From assembly GCA_028284225.1 (NCBI GenBank), contig JANQSD010000015.1, positions 62,001-126,000 on the forward strand: a DNA stretch of 64,000 bases, in the 5' to 3' direction. The stretch comes from Arenicellales bacterium (GTDB lineage: Bacteria > Pseudomonadota > Gammaproteobacteria > Arenicellales > JAHEKD01). The notes beneath the pieces are model-generated. The model searched no databases and was not told the DNA's origin. It saw nothing but the letters and a program-made list of their open reading frames with translations. The position numbers and the translations under genes were made by a program. Position 1 is the first letter of the stretch. The number at the start of each line of letters is the position of its first letter. Below are positions 18,321-24,713 of this stretch, piece after piece.

Positions 18321-19163
18321 TTAGTAAGTATCACGCCCAATTACGTTTCGAGCTGTATCTAGAACGTTATCATAATGCAAAATCAATTCTGCAGCGTTTC
18401 GTGATCTCTTCCTTCGTTTACGATAAGTTTTATCTGAAAAATCATTACGTCGGCCAGCGATAACAACATAATAGATACGAGATTTATCAAGCATTGTAAA
18501 TTCAGAAGGTAATAATTCACTTTGATTTTTGTATTTTTCAAATACTTCACGCAGCGTCGGAAAATTAGCATCTAACCAGGCGTCCCAATTTGAAATCTGG
18601 TTCAAACCTTTACGAAATGCCAAACCAAGTTCACCATCAGCAATTGTAATATTTTTATTGGGAGATTCTAATTCTACAAAAACAAAGTTCCAACCATCCG
18701 AGCTATTACCGATTAACAAATAATCAACTTTATACGTTGTGCCAAGCGGAAATTCTGGGAAAAGAAATGCATCATGATGTCCAAAAGTAAAATATTTACT
18801 GAGAATTGAACCTATAATGAAATATGCACTTTCTTGGTTAATGAAATTTAGAAGCCTCCGTTCGGAAACGTTACTATCATTAAGAAGACTCAAAAATTTA
18901 TCCACTAATTTATTAAGTCTCACTTCATCTTTTAGTTCAATGATATCAAGATAGTTGTTAGGGAAAAGTGAAGTAAAATGGCGAGCGGCTTTTGGATATT
19001 TACAAAACAGGCTCCGGCGAATTTCAACACTACTGTTGTCTAACTGACGAACAACCTCTTGTTCGCGGAGTGACTGCCAGTCAGCATACTCCTCATTTGT
19101 CAAAGTTTTGTAATCGCGTTTATAGAGTTTCATCAGCAGGTCAAGAGTAGACTGCTGTAACAA
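18321..19163 (-). CDS. Shedu-like defence nuclease (DUF4263/SduA-type)
   Basis: 280 residues. The C-terminal two-thirds fit the PD-(D/E)XK-like DUF4263 (Shedu) domain: hydrophobic strands around LFPEFPLGTTYKVDYLLIG (likely active-site Asp), WNFVFVELESPN (Glu strand, with Glu where a Lys is more common) and a following FRKGLNQISNWDAWL helix, the Gln/Trp-containing landmark of this group. Shedu proteins protect bacteria from phage, with nuclease activity shown for some members. The N-terminal 100 residues are helical, as in other Shedu proteins with variable sensor domains. It stands alone, convergent to the DUF2971 gene, within an inverted-repeat-bounded segment. The fold assignment is by motif reading only. 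Confidence 0.62.
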   Translation of the reverse strand: MLQQSTLDLLMKLYKRDYKTLTNEEYADWQSLREQEVVRQLDNSSVEIRRSLFCKYPKAARHFTSLFPNNYLDIIELKDEVRLNKLVDKFLSLLNDSNVSERRLLNFINQESAYFIIGSILSKYFTFGHHDAFLFPEFPLGTTYKVDYLLIGNSSDGWNFVFVELESPNKNITIADGELGLAFRKGLNQISNWDAWLDANFPTLREVFEKYKNQSELLPSEFTMLDKSRIYYVVIAGRRNDFSDKTYRKRRKRSRNAAELILHYDNVLDTARNVIGRDTY

Positions 19164-19579
19164 TAAACCGCAGTCAGTCTATGAAATTTTAGTTCTAACA
19201 TGACCTTGTTCATCTTCCACCTTAATAATCTATGAATTAGATTGCTCATGAGTTTATTTTAATTCTAACAAAGGCAACTCAGATTTAGATATATATTTAT
19301 CCTGCATTTCAGGATAGTTGATATAAATTGAATGACTTCTTTGAGTATAAAGTTGCCAATTAAATTAGCTAAACTCGTATAAATTGGTCATATACAACCT
19401 AGGTTAGTGTTAATATAACCCTTTGAAAACAATAGGTTAGGAAGCATAAGTGACAAGTCCTTTCCTCGGTGCCTATTGACTATTTTAAGTTCTTCTAATG
19501 GTAAAGCTTAGTAGTTTTACTAATTTTGTTACTGGATTCCGGATCGCTGTCCGGAATGACGAGCTATTTGGTTTCTCTT
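19164..19579. other. Non-coding spacer upstream of the Shedu-like gene
   Basis: No gene is seen. It holds the second TCATATAC/CAATAGGTTA repeat (19381–19442) and, nearer the boundary, an 8-bp stem hairpin ATTCCGGA/TCCGGAAT at 19536–19557. The promoter of the minus-strand nuclease gene should lie in the A+T-rich first 150 bases. Confidence 0.45.
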
Positions 19580-19858
19580 GCGATTTAGTAGCAGCCGAGC
19601 ATCGCAGGATTATGTCGATAAGCGCGAGGACTGTTTGAGCGAAGCGAGTTCCGCAGCGCGACATAATCTGAGAAGCGCAGGGGACCCGAAGGGCTGCGGA
19701 TCAGGAGCGAATGGTTTTGGTTACTTTTGCCGAAACAAAAGTAACAAACATACTTGATAGGCCCGAACAGTCTTTGGGAGATCCCGGATCAAGTCCGGGA
19801 TGACGAGTTTTTGTTTGGTAGCTAGGATTTTTGATTACTTTGTATCCCTACAAAGTAA
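19580..19858 (-). repeat. Right copy of the complex palindromic repeat (inverted relative to the left copy)
   Basis: Read on the minus strand it repeats the module order of 15331–15679: hairpin TTACTTTGTA/TACAAAGTAA at 19835–19858, hairpin ATCCCGGA/TCCGGGAT at 19781–19801, CCCAAAGACTGTTCGGGCC, the CAAAAGTAA hairpin, then CCATTCGCTCC and the closing palindrome. Its innermost stem is ATTATGTCG/CGACATAAT where the left copy has ATCTGAAACGG/CCGTTTCAGAT, and it lacks the three-hairpin insertion. It ends 4 nt before the tetR stop codon. Confidence 0.8.
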
Positions 19859-19862
19859 CAAA

Positions 19863-20459
19863 CTATTTAAACGCCGGCGCTAACGCCCGTATCATATCCG
19901 CCGCTTTTTCCAGTTTTTGCTCGTTAGTTTCATCCTTCGCCACTGGTCCATCTACGAATAAATTGGCTAGCCCATGTACTGATGACCAGGCTAATAGCTC
20001 CTGGGGGCTGAAACTGGTTGGATCATCGTCCTTAATGGTGTCGGCGAAGCCTCCTTTGAGGTGTTCGCTGAGTTTGTTTGCGGCGGCGATGTAGTCCTCA
20101 TTGTTGGAGTAAATAGCTTCTTCTCGCCACATTGCCCGAAAAAAAGCGGGTTTTTCCAGGGCAAAGTTGACATAAGCCATGCCCACGGCAAAAAACGGAT
20201 TGGTCTGGTTTTGTTCAGCCTGGGTTTTTGCCTGTGCCATGCTGTCGGAGAGTTGATGTAAGGCACGGGTTGCGAAAGCGGTCATTAGGGCACGTTTGTC
20301 GGTATAGTGCCGGAATGCTGAAGAAGGTGAAACGCCTACAAGTTTGGCACAACCACGCAGTGTTACGGATTCGAAGCCGAATTTAGTGGCTAGTTGGTCT
20401 ACCGCATTCAGCAGTGATTCGGCCAGATTGCCATGATGATAAGGTTTTTTCTCGCTCAT
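19863..20459 (-). CDS. TetR-family transcriptional regulator
   Basis: 198 residues. The N-terminal TetR helix-turn-helix is clear (ESVTLRGCAKLVGVSPSSAFRHYTDKRALMTAFA, about residues 30–63). The ligand-binding C-terminal domain looks like the WHG-type TetR C-terminus (AMWREEAIY, ELLAWSSVHGLANLFVDGP). It is divergent from the DUF2852 gene, and the 193-bp gap contains two copies of a GTGAACA-N-TGTTCAC palindrome placed on the two promoters, so it very probably represses itself and its neighbour. The inducer is unknown. Confidence 0.9.
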   Translation of the reverse strand: MSEKKPYHHGNLAESLLNAVDQLATKFGFESVTLRGCAKLVGVSPSSAFRHYTDKRALMTAFATRALHQLSDSMAQAKTQAEQNQTNPFFAVGMAYVNFALEKPAFFRAMWREEAIYSNNEDYIAAANKLSEHLKGGFADTIKDDDPTSFSPQELLAWSSVHGLANLFVDGPVAKDETNEQKLEKAADMIRALAPAFK

Positions 20460-20465
20460 AGGTTC

Positions 20466-20495
20466 TGTATATCAGATTTTCGGTATTAATGTAAA
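20466..20495 (-). promoter_or_regulatory. tetR promoter
   Basis: On the minus strand, TTTACA (-35, at 20490–20495) and TATACA (-10, at 20466–20471) are separated by 18 bases, just ahead of the tetR start. The upstream operator overlaps the -35 box. Confidence 0.55.
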
Positions 20496-20505
20496 CATTG
20501 TTCAC
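20491..20505. promoter_or_regulatory. TetR operator 1 (imperfect palindrome)
   Basis: GTAAACATTGTTCAC, a 7-1-7 palindrome with one mismatch relative to the perfect copy at 20555–20569. It overlaps the -35 region of tetR. Confidence 0.7.
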
Positions 20506-20523
20506 TTTTTTGTGCTCAAAGGC

Positions 20524-20552
20524 TTGAAAAGCAAAAAAAGTTATATTATTAT
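20524..20552 (+). promoter_or_regulatory. Promoter of the DUF2852 gene
   Basis: TTGAAA (20524–20529), a 17-bp spacer and TATTAT (20547–20552) form a near-consensus sigma-70 promoter. The perfect operator begins 3 bp after the -10 box, so repressor binding would cover the start site. Confidence 0.65.
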
Positions 20553-20554
20553 AT

Positions 20555-20569
20555 GTGAACAGTGTTCAC
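20555..20569. promoter_or_regulatory. TetR operator 2 (perfect palindrome)
   Basis: GTGAACAGTGTTCAC is a perfect 7-1-7 inverted repeat directly after the -10 box of the plus-strand promoter. A further half site GTGAACA lies at 20587–20593. Confidence 0.75.
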
Positions 20570-20652
20570 ATTATCAATAGCTGAAGTGAACAAACCCAGT
20601 AGAACACTGTGAGAAGGGTTGGCTTCAGTAATATTTCCTAAGGAGATTTGTT

Positions 20653-21105
20653 ATGTCATCATCAAGCAGAACAACTTATGAACAGAGCGACTATCGAGCG
20701 CACGGTCTTTGTAACGGTAACAGGGGCAAATGCACAAACTGGTCAGGCTTTAACATTGCCGCAATGGTTCTGGGTTTTGTGCTGTTCTGGCCAATTGGTT
20801 TATTTATTTTGTACTGGATACTAACCGGTCGAAATGTCAGAGACTTGCCGCAAGCAATGCGCCAGCAGTGGTCAACCATGACAGGCTATTGGCATCGTGG
20901 TGACAGCCCGGGCAACGGCCCCAGCGACAATGTTGTGTTTAATGAATACCAGCAAACACAATATGACCGCATCCACGAAATCAAGGAAGAAATAAAAGCC
21001 CGCTCGCGCCGGTTCTATGAATTTCGCGCCGATGCTAAACGCCGTGCTGATGAAGAAGAGTTCAATCGCTTCATGGCAGACGCACCCGGGCGTACAGAAG
21101 GTTAA
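20653..21105 (+). CDS. DUF2852-family membrane protein
   Basis: 150 residues. One strong membrane segment (about 35–57: FNIAAMVLGFVLFWPIGLFI) lies between a polar N-terminus and an alpha-helical, charged C-terminal half ending in EEEFNRFMAD, the layout and signature of DUF2852 proteins. The function of the family is unknown. AAGGAG six bases before the ATG is a strong ribosome-binding site. It is controlled by the divergent TetR regulator through two operators; the TetR ligand may signal membrane or cationic stress, which is speculation. Confidence 0.8.
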   Translation: MSSSSRTTYEQSDYRAHGLCNGNRGKCTNWSGFNIAAMVLGFVLFWPIGLFILYWILTGRNVRDLPQAMRQQWSTMTGYWHRGDSPGNGPSDNVVFNEYQQTQYDRIHEIKEEIKARSRRFYEFRADAKRRADEEEFNRFMADAPGRTEG

Positions 21106-21143
21106 ACCAACAGCCTCAATAAAAGTAGTTCTACCACTAATAC

Positions 21144-21190
21144 AATCCCGGCTACTGAATCAAGTTCAGCACAGGCTTGAGCCGGGATTT
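21144..21190 (+). terminator. Long-stem hairpin after the DUF2852 gene
   Basis: AATCCCGGCT (21144–21153) pairs perfectly with AGCCGGGATT (21180–21189), with an inner CTGAA/TTCAG stem in the loop, and T residues follow. It is a likely terminator, or a dispersed palindrome used as one. Confidence 0.55.
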
Positions 21191-21298
21191 TCACATATCG
21201 CTAAGTGGGGTACTCCAATAGGACGACAGTAGAGTTTGCCGCCTCGCGACTTAAAGTAGCCAAGCATCGCAGTGTAAAGTAAGCACCAATTTCCGGAC

Positions 21299-21945
21299 GT
21301 GCCAGCCAGCCAAGAATTAATCAGTCAGAGTACGGTTTTCAAATTTGGAGACTGGAATGCAGGCAAGACCGATGACACTGATGGCAGCATAGCCGATTAT
21401 GTACAAGCTCATGACTTGCGATTGAAGACGTTGTACCAATGGAAGAGCAAGCTGGTTCGGCTTGGGTTGTATTGGTCTGAAACGCGCGCAAATAATTTCC
21501 ACTTTATTCCAGTCGCAGCGGCTCAACCTTATTCGTGTTCGCCAAGCTGTACGATTAAATTGACGAATGGTATGCTGATTGAATTTTTCGGTGAGCTGGA
21601 TACTAAGACAATTTGATCGATTATCACCAGCAGCGGGTTTGAGCGTTGATCCGTTAGCCCATGTTGCCGTGAACAAATACGTGAACGGGATGCCATTGTA
21701 TCGTCAGGAGTTGGAATTTAAACGCTTGAAGATCCCGATCACCCGTTCCAGCTTGGCAAACGGTATCCGGCGCGAAAGCCAGTGCCAATCTGTATAGCTT
21801 GATTGAAACGGCAAAAGCCAACGGTCTGTAACCCTATCACTACCTTAGAACCGTATTTGCTGAACTGCCCAAAGCCACTTGTGTTGAGCAGATTGAAGCC
21901 TTATTGCCGTTTGAACCTGAAATCAAGCTGGACCGAGCTGCTTAA
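21299..21945 (+). pseudogene. Degenerate IS66-family element (TnpA-like and TnpC fragments)
   Basis: The first frame (21299–21616) resembles the small IS66 accessory protein, with LKTLYQWKSKL, FHFIPV and TIKLTNGMLIEF. The next frame carries LSVDPLAHVAVNKYVNGMPLYRQELEF, matching the middle of the IS66 transposase. After a frameshift near 21770 the frame reads KASANLYSLIETAKANGL, a TAA stop, then HYLRTVFAELPKATCVEQIEALLPF, the conserved IS66 C-terminus, stopping at 21945. Most of the DDE core is deleted, so it is dead. A short inverted CGCTAAGT (21199–21206 versus 21955–21962) may mark the old ends, but is weak. Confidence 0.8.
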
Positions 21946-21969
21946 AATCTGGTAACTTAGCGGTTACTC

Positions 21970-22490
21970 CTAGCGTTCATTTATCCTATTTTCTTTATCA
22001 AGAATCCAGTCGATAGGAATTTCATGAGTGAAAATGATCATTTCATATACTAAGTCTATTGCTGATTGATTACATTTGGAATCACTATTTTCTAGAAGAT
22101 ACGCATCAAGCGCAGTATCTTCTAATCTTAATAATTCTCTGTCTTGATGATTATTTTTTGGAGAAACACGAGTTAAAAACCAAGTAGATATATAATGTAG
22201 AGCTTGAGTTCGATGAAGGCAGTTATCAAATGATTTTGTGAATTTTATCGAGGTAAATGCATAAGCACCTAATGCCCAGTAAAGCTTTTCTTCTGATATG
22301 CCTAAATTTTACGATAGTTTCTAATTTTACTAATAGCTTGAAGTAGGCTCTTTAACTTCTCCAGTAAATCACATGGTACGTGTTTATTTCCGGATAATAA
22401 ACATGCCTCAAATGTTGTCCTAAAATCACCTTCACTTAGAGTAGAAGTTCAAGAATTCTCTAAAAAAGAGTGCACGCTATTACTTATCAT
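21970..22490 (-). pseudogene. Broken hypothetical gene (internal stop and frameshift)
   Basis: Read on the minus strand from ATG at 22490: MISNSVHSFLENS, then an in-frame TGA, then TSTLSEGDFRTTFEACLLSG, HVPCDLLEKLKSLLQAISKI up to a frameshift near 22305. The coding continues with LGISEEKLYWALGAYAFTSI and ends in DLVYEMIIFTHEIPIDWIL shortly before a TAG at 21970–21972. Without the two lesions it would encode about 170 residues. The sequence is soluble, helical and not recognised. The continuous amino-acid-like composition argues that this was a real gene. It abuts the IS66 remnant. Confidence 0.5.
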
Positions 22491-22644
22491 AAGGTTATCA
22501 ATGCTATGGAGCGTGTTGATAATATGAAGGATCTATCAAACTCAACATTCGTGAAAAATTTAATTTATTCAGTTTATTAACACCATTAAATAAGATATCA
22601 TCGGGTTATTGTTAAATCAAAACTCAGTGTGGTTTTTGATATTT
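22491..22644. other. Non-coding A+T-rich spacer
   Basis: No gene or structured element is seen between the broken hypothetical gene and the 19-bp tandem repeat. Because both neighbours point outward, it should contain promoters for each. Confidence 0.35.
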
Positions 22645-22720
22645 CTACTGGGGTTTCAGGTAACTATTGGGGTTTCAGGTAACTATTGGGGTTTCAGGTA
22701 ACTATTGGGGTTTCAGGTAA
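22645..22720 (+). repeat. Four tandem copies of a 19-bp unit before a secreted-protein gene
   Basis: The unit is CTATTGGGGTTTCAGGTAA, at 22645–22663 (one mismatch), 22664–22682, 22683–22701 and 22702–22720 (identical). The array ends 7 bases before the ATG at 22728, so the last AGGTAA could serve as its ribosome-binding site. A near-perfect array of this kind is prone to copy-number change and could alter expression of the gene. Confidence 0.9.
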
Positions 22721-22727
22721 GCTTATA

Positions 22728-23390
22728 ATGAATAAAGACCGTAATACGGTGACGCACAACGCTCGTCGACGTTTATTGAAAACAACCTTGATTGCAGGCA
22801 GTACATACAGCATACTGCTGGACAAGTGGGTTAAACCTGTAGTTAATTCGGTAATACTACCTGCACATGCACAAACATCAGCCTCGACGACAGCGAGTCC
22901 CGCAACGACAGCGAATCCTACAACGACAGCCAGTCCCACAACGACCGCCACTCCACCAGGAATTACGACAGCGGCTCCATGTATACCAGATCTAACTCCA
23001 ACAATTAGCATTAATCCTTCTGATATTATCGGCCCTACTCAAATTACAATAATTTTGAGTATTAACGAAATTACCGGCTGTGCAACAGATGGTAGTGATA
23101 TTACAGTACTCCTTTCTGCAGATCCGAGATTAACTATACAGTCTACTTCCTCAAGTGGGTTCCCCTTCAATCTGGTTTCATCTGGTTCAATTATCCGTTT
23201 TGATGGTTCAGGAGTATTTCCAGCAGGGGGCAGTGCTTCAATTATGGTATCTGCGAATTTTGTGCCAGTCCAAGCAACACAGGGCAGTACAGAATTTACT
23301 GTTACAATCCCGTTTAACGGTCAAGGCGGGGAAACTAATACTTCAAACAATTCATCAACAGCAACCTTAACCTACGATTCTGTAGTATAG
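22728..23390 (+). CDS. Secreted protein with Tat-like signal, Thr/Pro linker and beta-sandwich domain
   Basis: 220 residues from ATG 22728; a more upstream Met at 22686 falls inside the tandem repeat and is rejected. The N-terminus HNARRRLLKTT resembles a twin-arginine signal, with a hydrophobic stretch and a cleavage-like AHAQ near residue 50. A linker of four 18-bp tandem DNA units (22887–22958) encodes TTASP-type repeats. The rest is a CARDB/DUF11-like beta-sandwich typical of adhesive or cell-surface proteins (NTSNNSSTATLTY at the end). Function unknown. It lies in a region of decayed mobile genes. Confidence 0.6.
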   Translation: MNKDRNTVTHNARRRLLKTTLIAGSTYSILLDKWVKPVVNSVILPAHAQTSASTTASPATTANPTTTASPTTTATPPGITTAAPCIPDLTPTISINPSDIIGPTQITIILSINEITGCATDGSDITVLLSADPRLTIQSTSSSGFPFNLVSSGSIIRFDGSGVFPAGGSASIMVSANFVPVQATQGSTEFTVTIPFNGQGGETNTSNNSSTATLTYDSVV

Positions 23391-23421
23391 GTATAGAATA
23401 TCAAAAGGGAATATGGGCCGA

Positions 23422-23523
23422 GTGGTATACGGCTCGATCACGATATTTTGTGAACAGCAAGGCTGTGAAGATCATGTGCATTTGCTAGTGCTGATTCCCT
23501 CGAAGGTATCGGTATCAGTGTAA
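23422..23523 (+). pseudogene. IS200/IS605-type TnpA transposase remnant
   Basis: The frame reads VVYGSI, then CEQQGCEDHVHLLVLIPSK, then VSVSV and a stop. The HVH sequence with DHVHLLV corresponds to the HUH metal site of IS200-type Y1 transposases, and the preceding CEQQG to the segment just before it. The segment normally between VYGSI and CEQ is deleted, and the catalytic Tyr region is missing. It is a short, inactive relic. Confidence 0.65.
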
Positions 23524-23646
23524 AACGGATAAGTGTGAGTGTAAGGGGTTAGTTTCGTGTGTCATCCTGAGTCACAAGGTGACGAAGGACCTCTCAATAC
23601 GTCTTAACAGTGTTTAGGAGATCCCTCACATTTGTTCGGGATGACT
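23524..23646. repeat. Dispersed repeats between the IS200 remnant and the acyltransferase
   Basis: GTCATCCTGAGTCACAAGG at 23561 begins one common repeat type. The stretch 23616–23645 is the reverse complement, with one mismatch, of 15293–15322. No gene is seen. Confidence 0.5.
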
Positions 23647-24393
23647 TTACCTGGACCGAATCACTTTGGCTGGTATGCCGGCACAAATCATGTTTTCGGG
23701 TATATCTTTGGAGACGACGGAGCCGGCGCCTGCAATTGAGCCTGGACTCATGGTGACGCCGCCCAGTACGGTGACTTTTGCACCTAGCCAGACGTTGTCC
23801 TTTAATGTTACGCCGCCATCGTTGGCGATGCCTTGTTCGCGGATGGGGATGTCGAGGTTGTCGTGGTTGTAATTGCCGCCGCCTGCCAGGTAGCACTGTG
23901 GTCCGATAATATTATCCGCGCCGACATTGACGGGACAATCGTTAGTGGCATGAATAATGGTGTGAGCACTCAGGCCGGTGCGGTCACCGATGTTGACACA
24001 GCCGTTCTTGCAGGAAATCATTACATTGATTGATAGCATTACGTCATTGCCCAGCATCAGTGCTTTGTCATCGGTGTCATGGCGAGCATCCAGTACCACA
24101 CCTTCACTAAGTACAACATTGTCACCAAGGTGGATTTTTTTCGGATGCCTTAACACAATGCGCTCGGCGAACATTACGCCTTTGCCGCAGGAGCCGAACA
24201 GGCGTGGCCAGAGTATTTTCCGCAGAGCAATGCCCAGTGCACCGGGGACTTTGCCTAACCAGGTACATAATTCAAAATAAATTAAGTAACCGATGGAAGT
24301 ATTACCGATAATAATGTTTTGGTATTTGCTTAAAGCCGAACCTTTCTCGGTGATAACTTTGTGGGTTTTGTTTATTTCGGTTTTGTTGTTCAA
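23647..24393 (-). CDS. Hexapeptide-repeat (LbH) acyltransferase
   Basis: 248 residues with a left-handed beta-helix: repeated [LIV]-G-x4 hexapeptides from about residue 85 to the end (IHLGDNVVLSEG, VNIGDRTGLSAHTIIHA, VNVGADNIIGPQ, VTLKDNVWLGAKVTVLGGVTMSPGSIAGAGSVVSKDIP). His in AHTIIHATND may serve in catalysis, as in WbbJ/CysE-type O-acetyltransferases. The N-terminal 80 residues contain a hydrophobic segment (SIGYLIYFELCTWLG). It is probably an acetyltransferase acting on a sugar of the adjacent glycoconjugate locus; substrate unknown. It is separated from asnB by 320 bp of repeat-rich DNA. Confidence 0.8.
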   Translation of the reverse strand: MNNKTEINKTHKVITEKGSALSKYQNIIIGNTSIGYLIYFELCTWLGKVPGALGIALRKILWPRLFGSCGKGVMFAERIVLRHPKKIHLGDNVVLSEGVVLDARHDTDDKALMLGNDVMLSINVMISCKNGCVNIGDRTGLSAHTIIHATNDCPVNVGADNIIGPQCYLAGGGNYNHDNLDIPIREQGIANDGGVTLKDNVWLGAKVTVLGGVTMSPGSIAGAGSVVSKDIPENMICAGIPAKVIRSR

Positions 24394-24713
24394 AGTGTTT
24401 GGGGTTAGGATTTAGTATTTGGGTATTTTACCCCCACTAACTCCCCCACTGGCAAAAATTCGAAGTAATACATGTCGGACTTGCATTATAAAGTGTTCAC
24501 CGGGAAGCTGAGTGATGCCTTTAAACTGGGTTTTTGCTTGAACCCCGTTTCACTTCCCGGTTAAATAGATCAGAGTCATCTGAAATACTGAATTTCGAAT
24601 TAATGCCGATCCCCTTTCGGGAATAAACTTCTGTGGCAATCCGGATATTGTGTGGATTGCTTCGCTTTGCTCGCAATGACCTATTTGCATAAATTAAATA
24701 TGGAACTAATCAT
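24394..24713. repeat. Repeat-rich spacer between asnB and the acyltransferase
   Basis: No gene. It holds a fragment of the TTACCCCC-type repeat (about 24426–24460), a hairpin with a 9-bp perfect outer stem ACCGGGAAG/CTTCCCGGT at 24499–24561 plus an imperfect inner stem, the AATTAATGCCG palindromic block (24598–24625), and a GCAATCC/GGATTGC hairpin (24636–24660) followed by CGCTCGCAATGAC-type sequence. These resemble the mutM/ferredoxin and 15.7-kb repeats. Confidence 0.6.

Noticed and set aside
18203..18463. 86-residue plus-strand frame overlapping the 3' end of the Shedu-like gene
   Set aside because: Mostly antisense to conserved codons of the nuclease, no ribosome-binding site, no recognisable motif.
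22686..22727. Earlier Met for the secreted repeat-linked protein
   Set aside because: It lies inside the 19-bp tandem array; the Tat-like signal starts at 22728.
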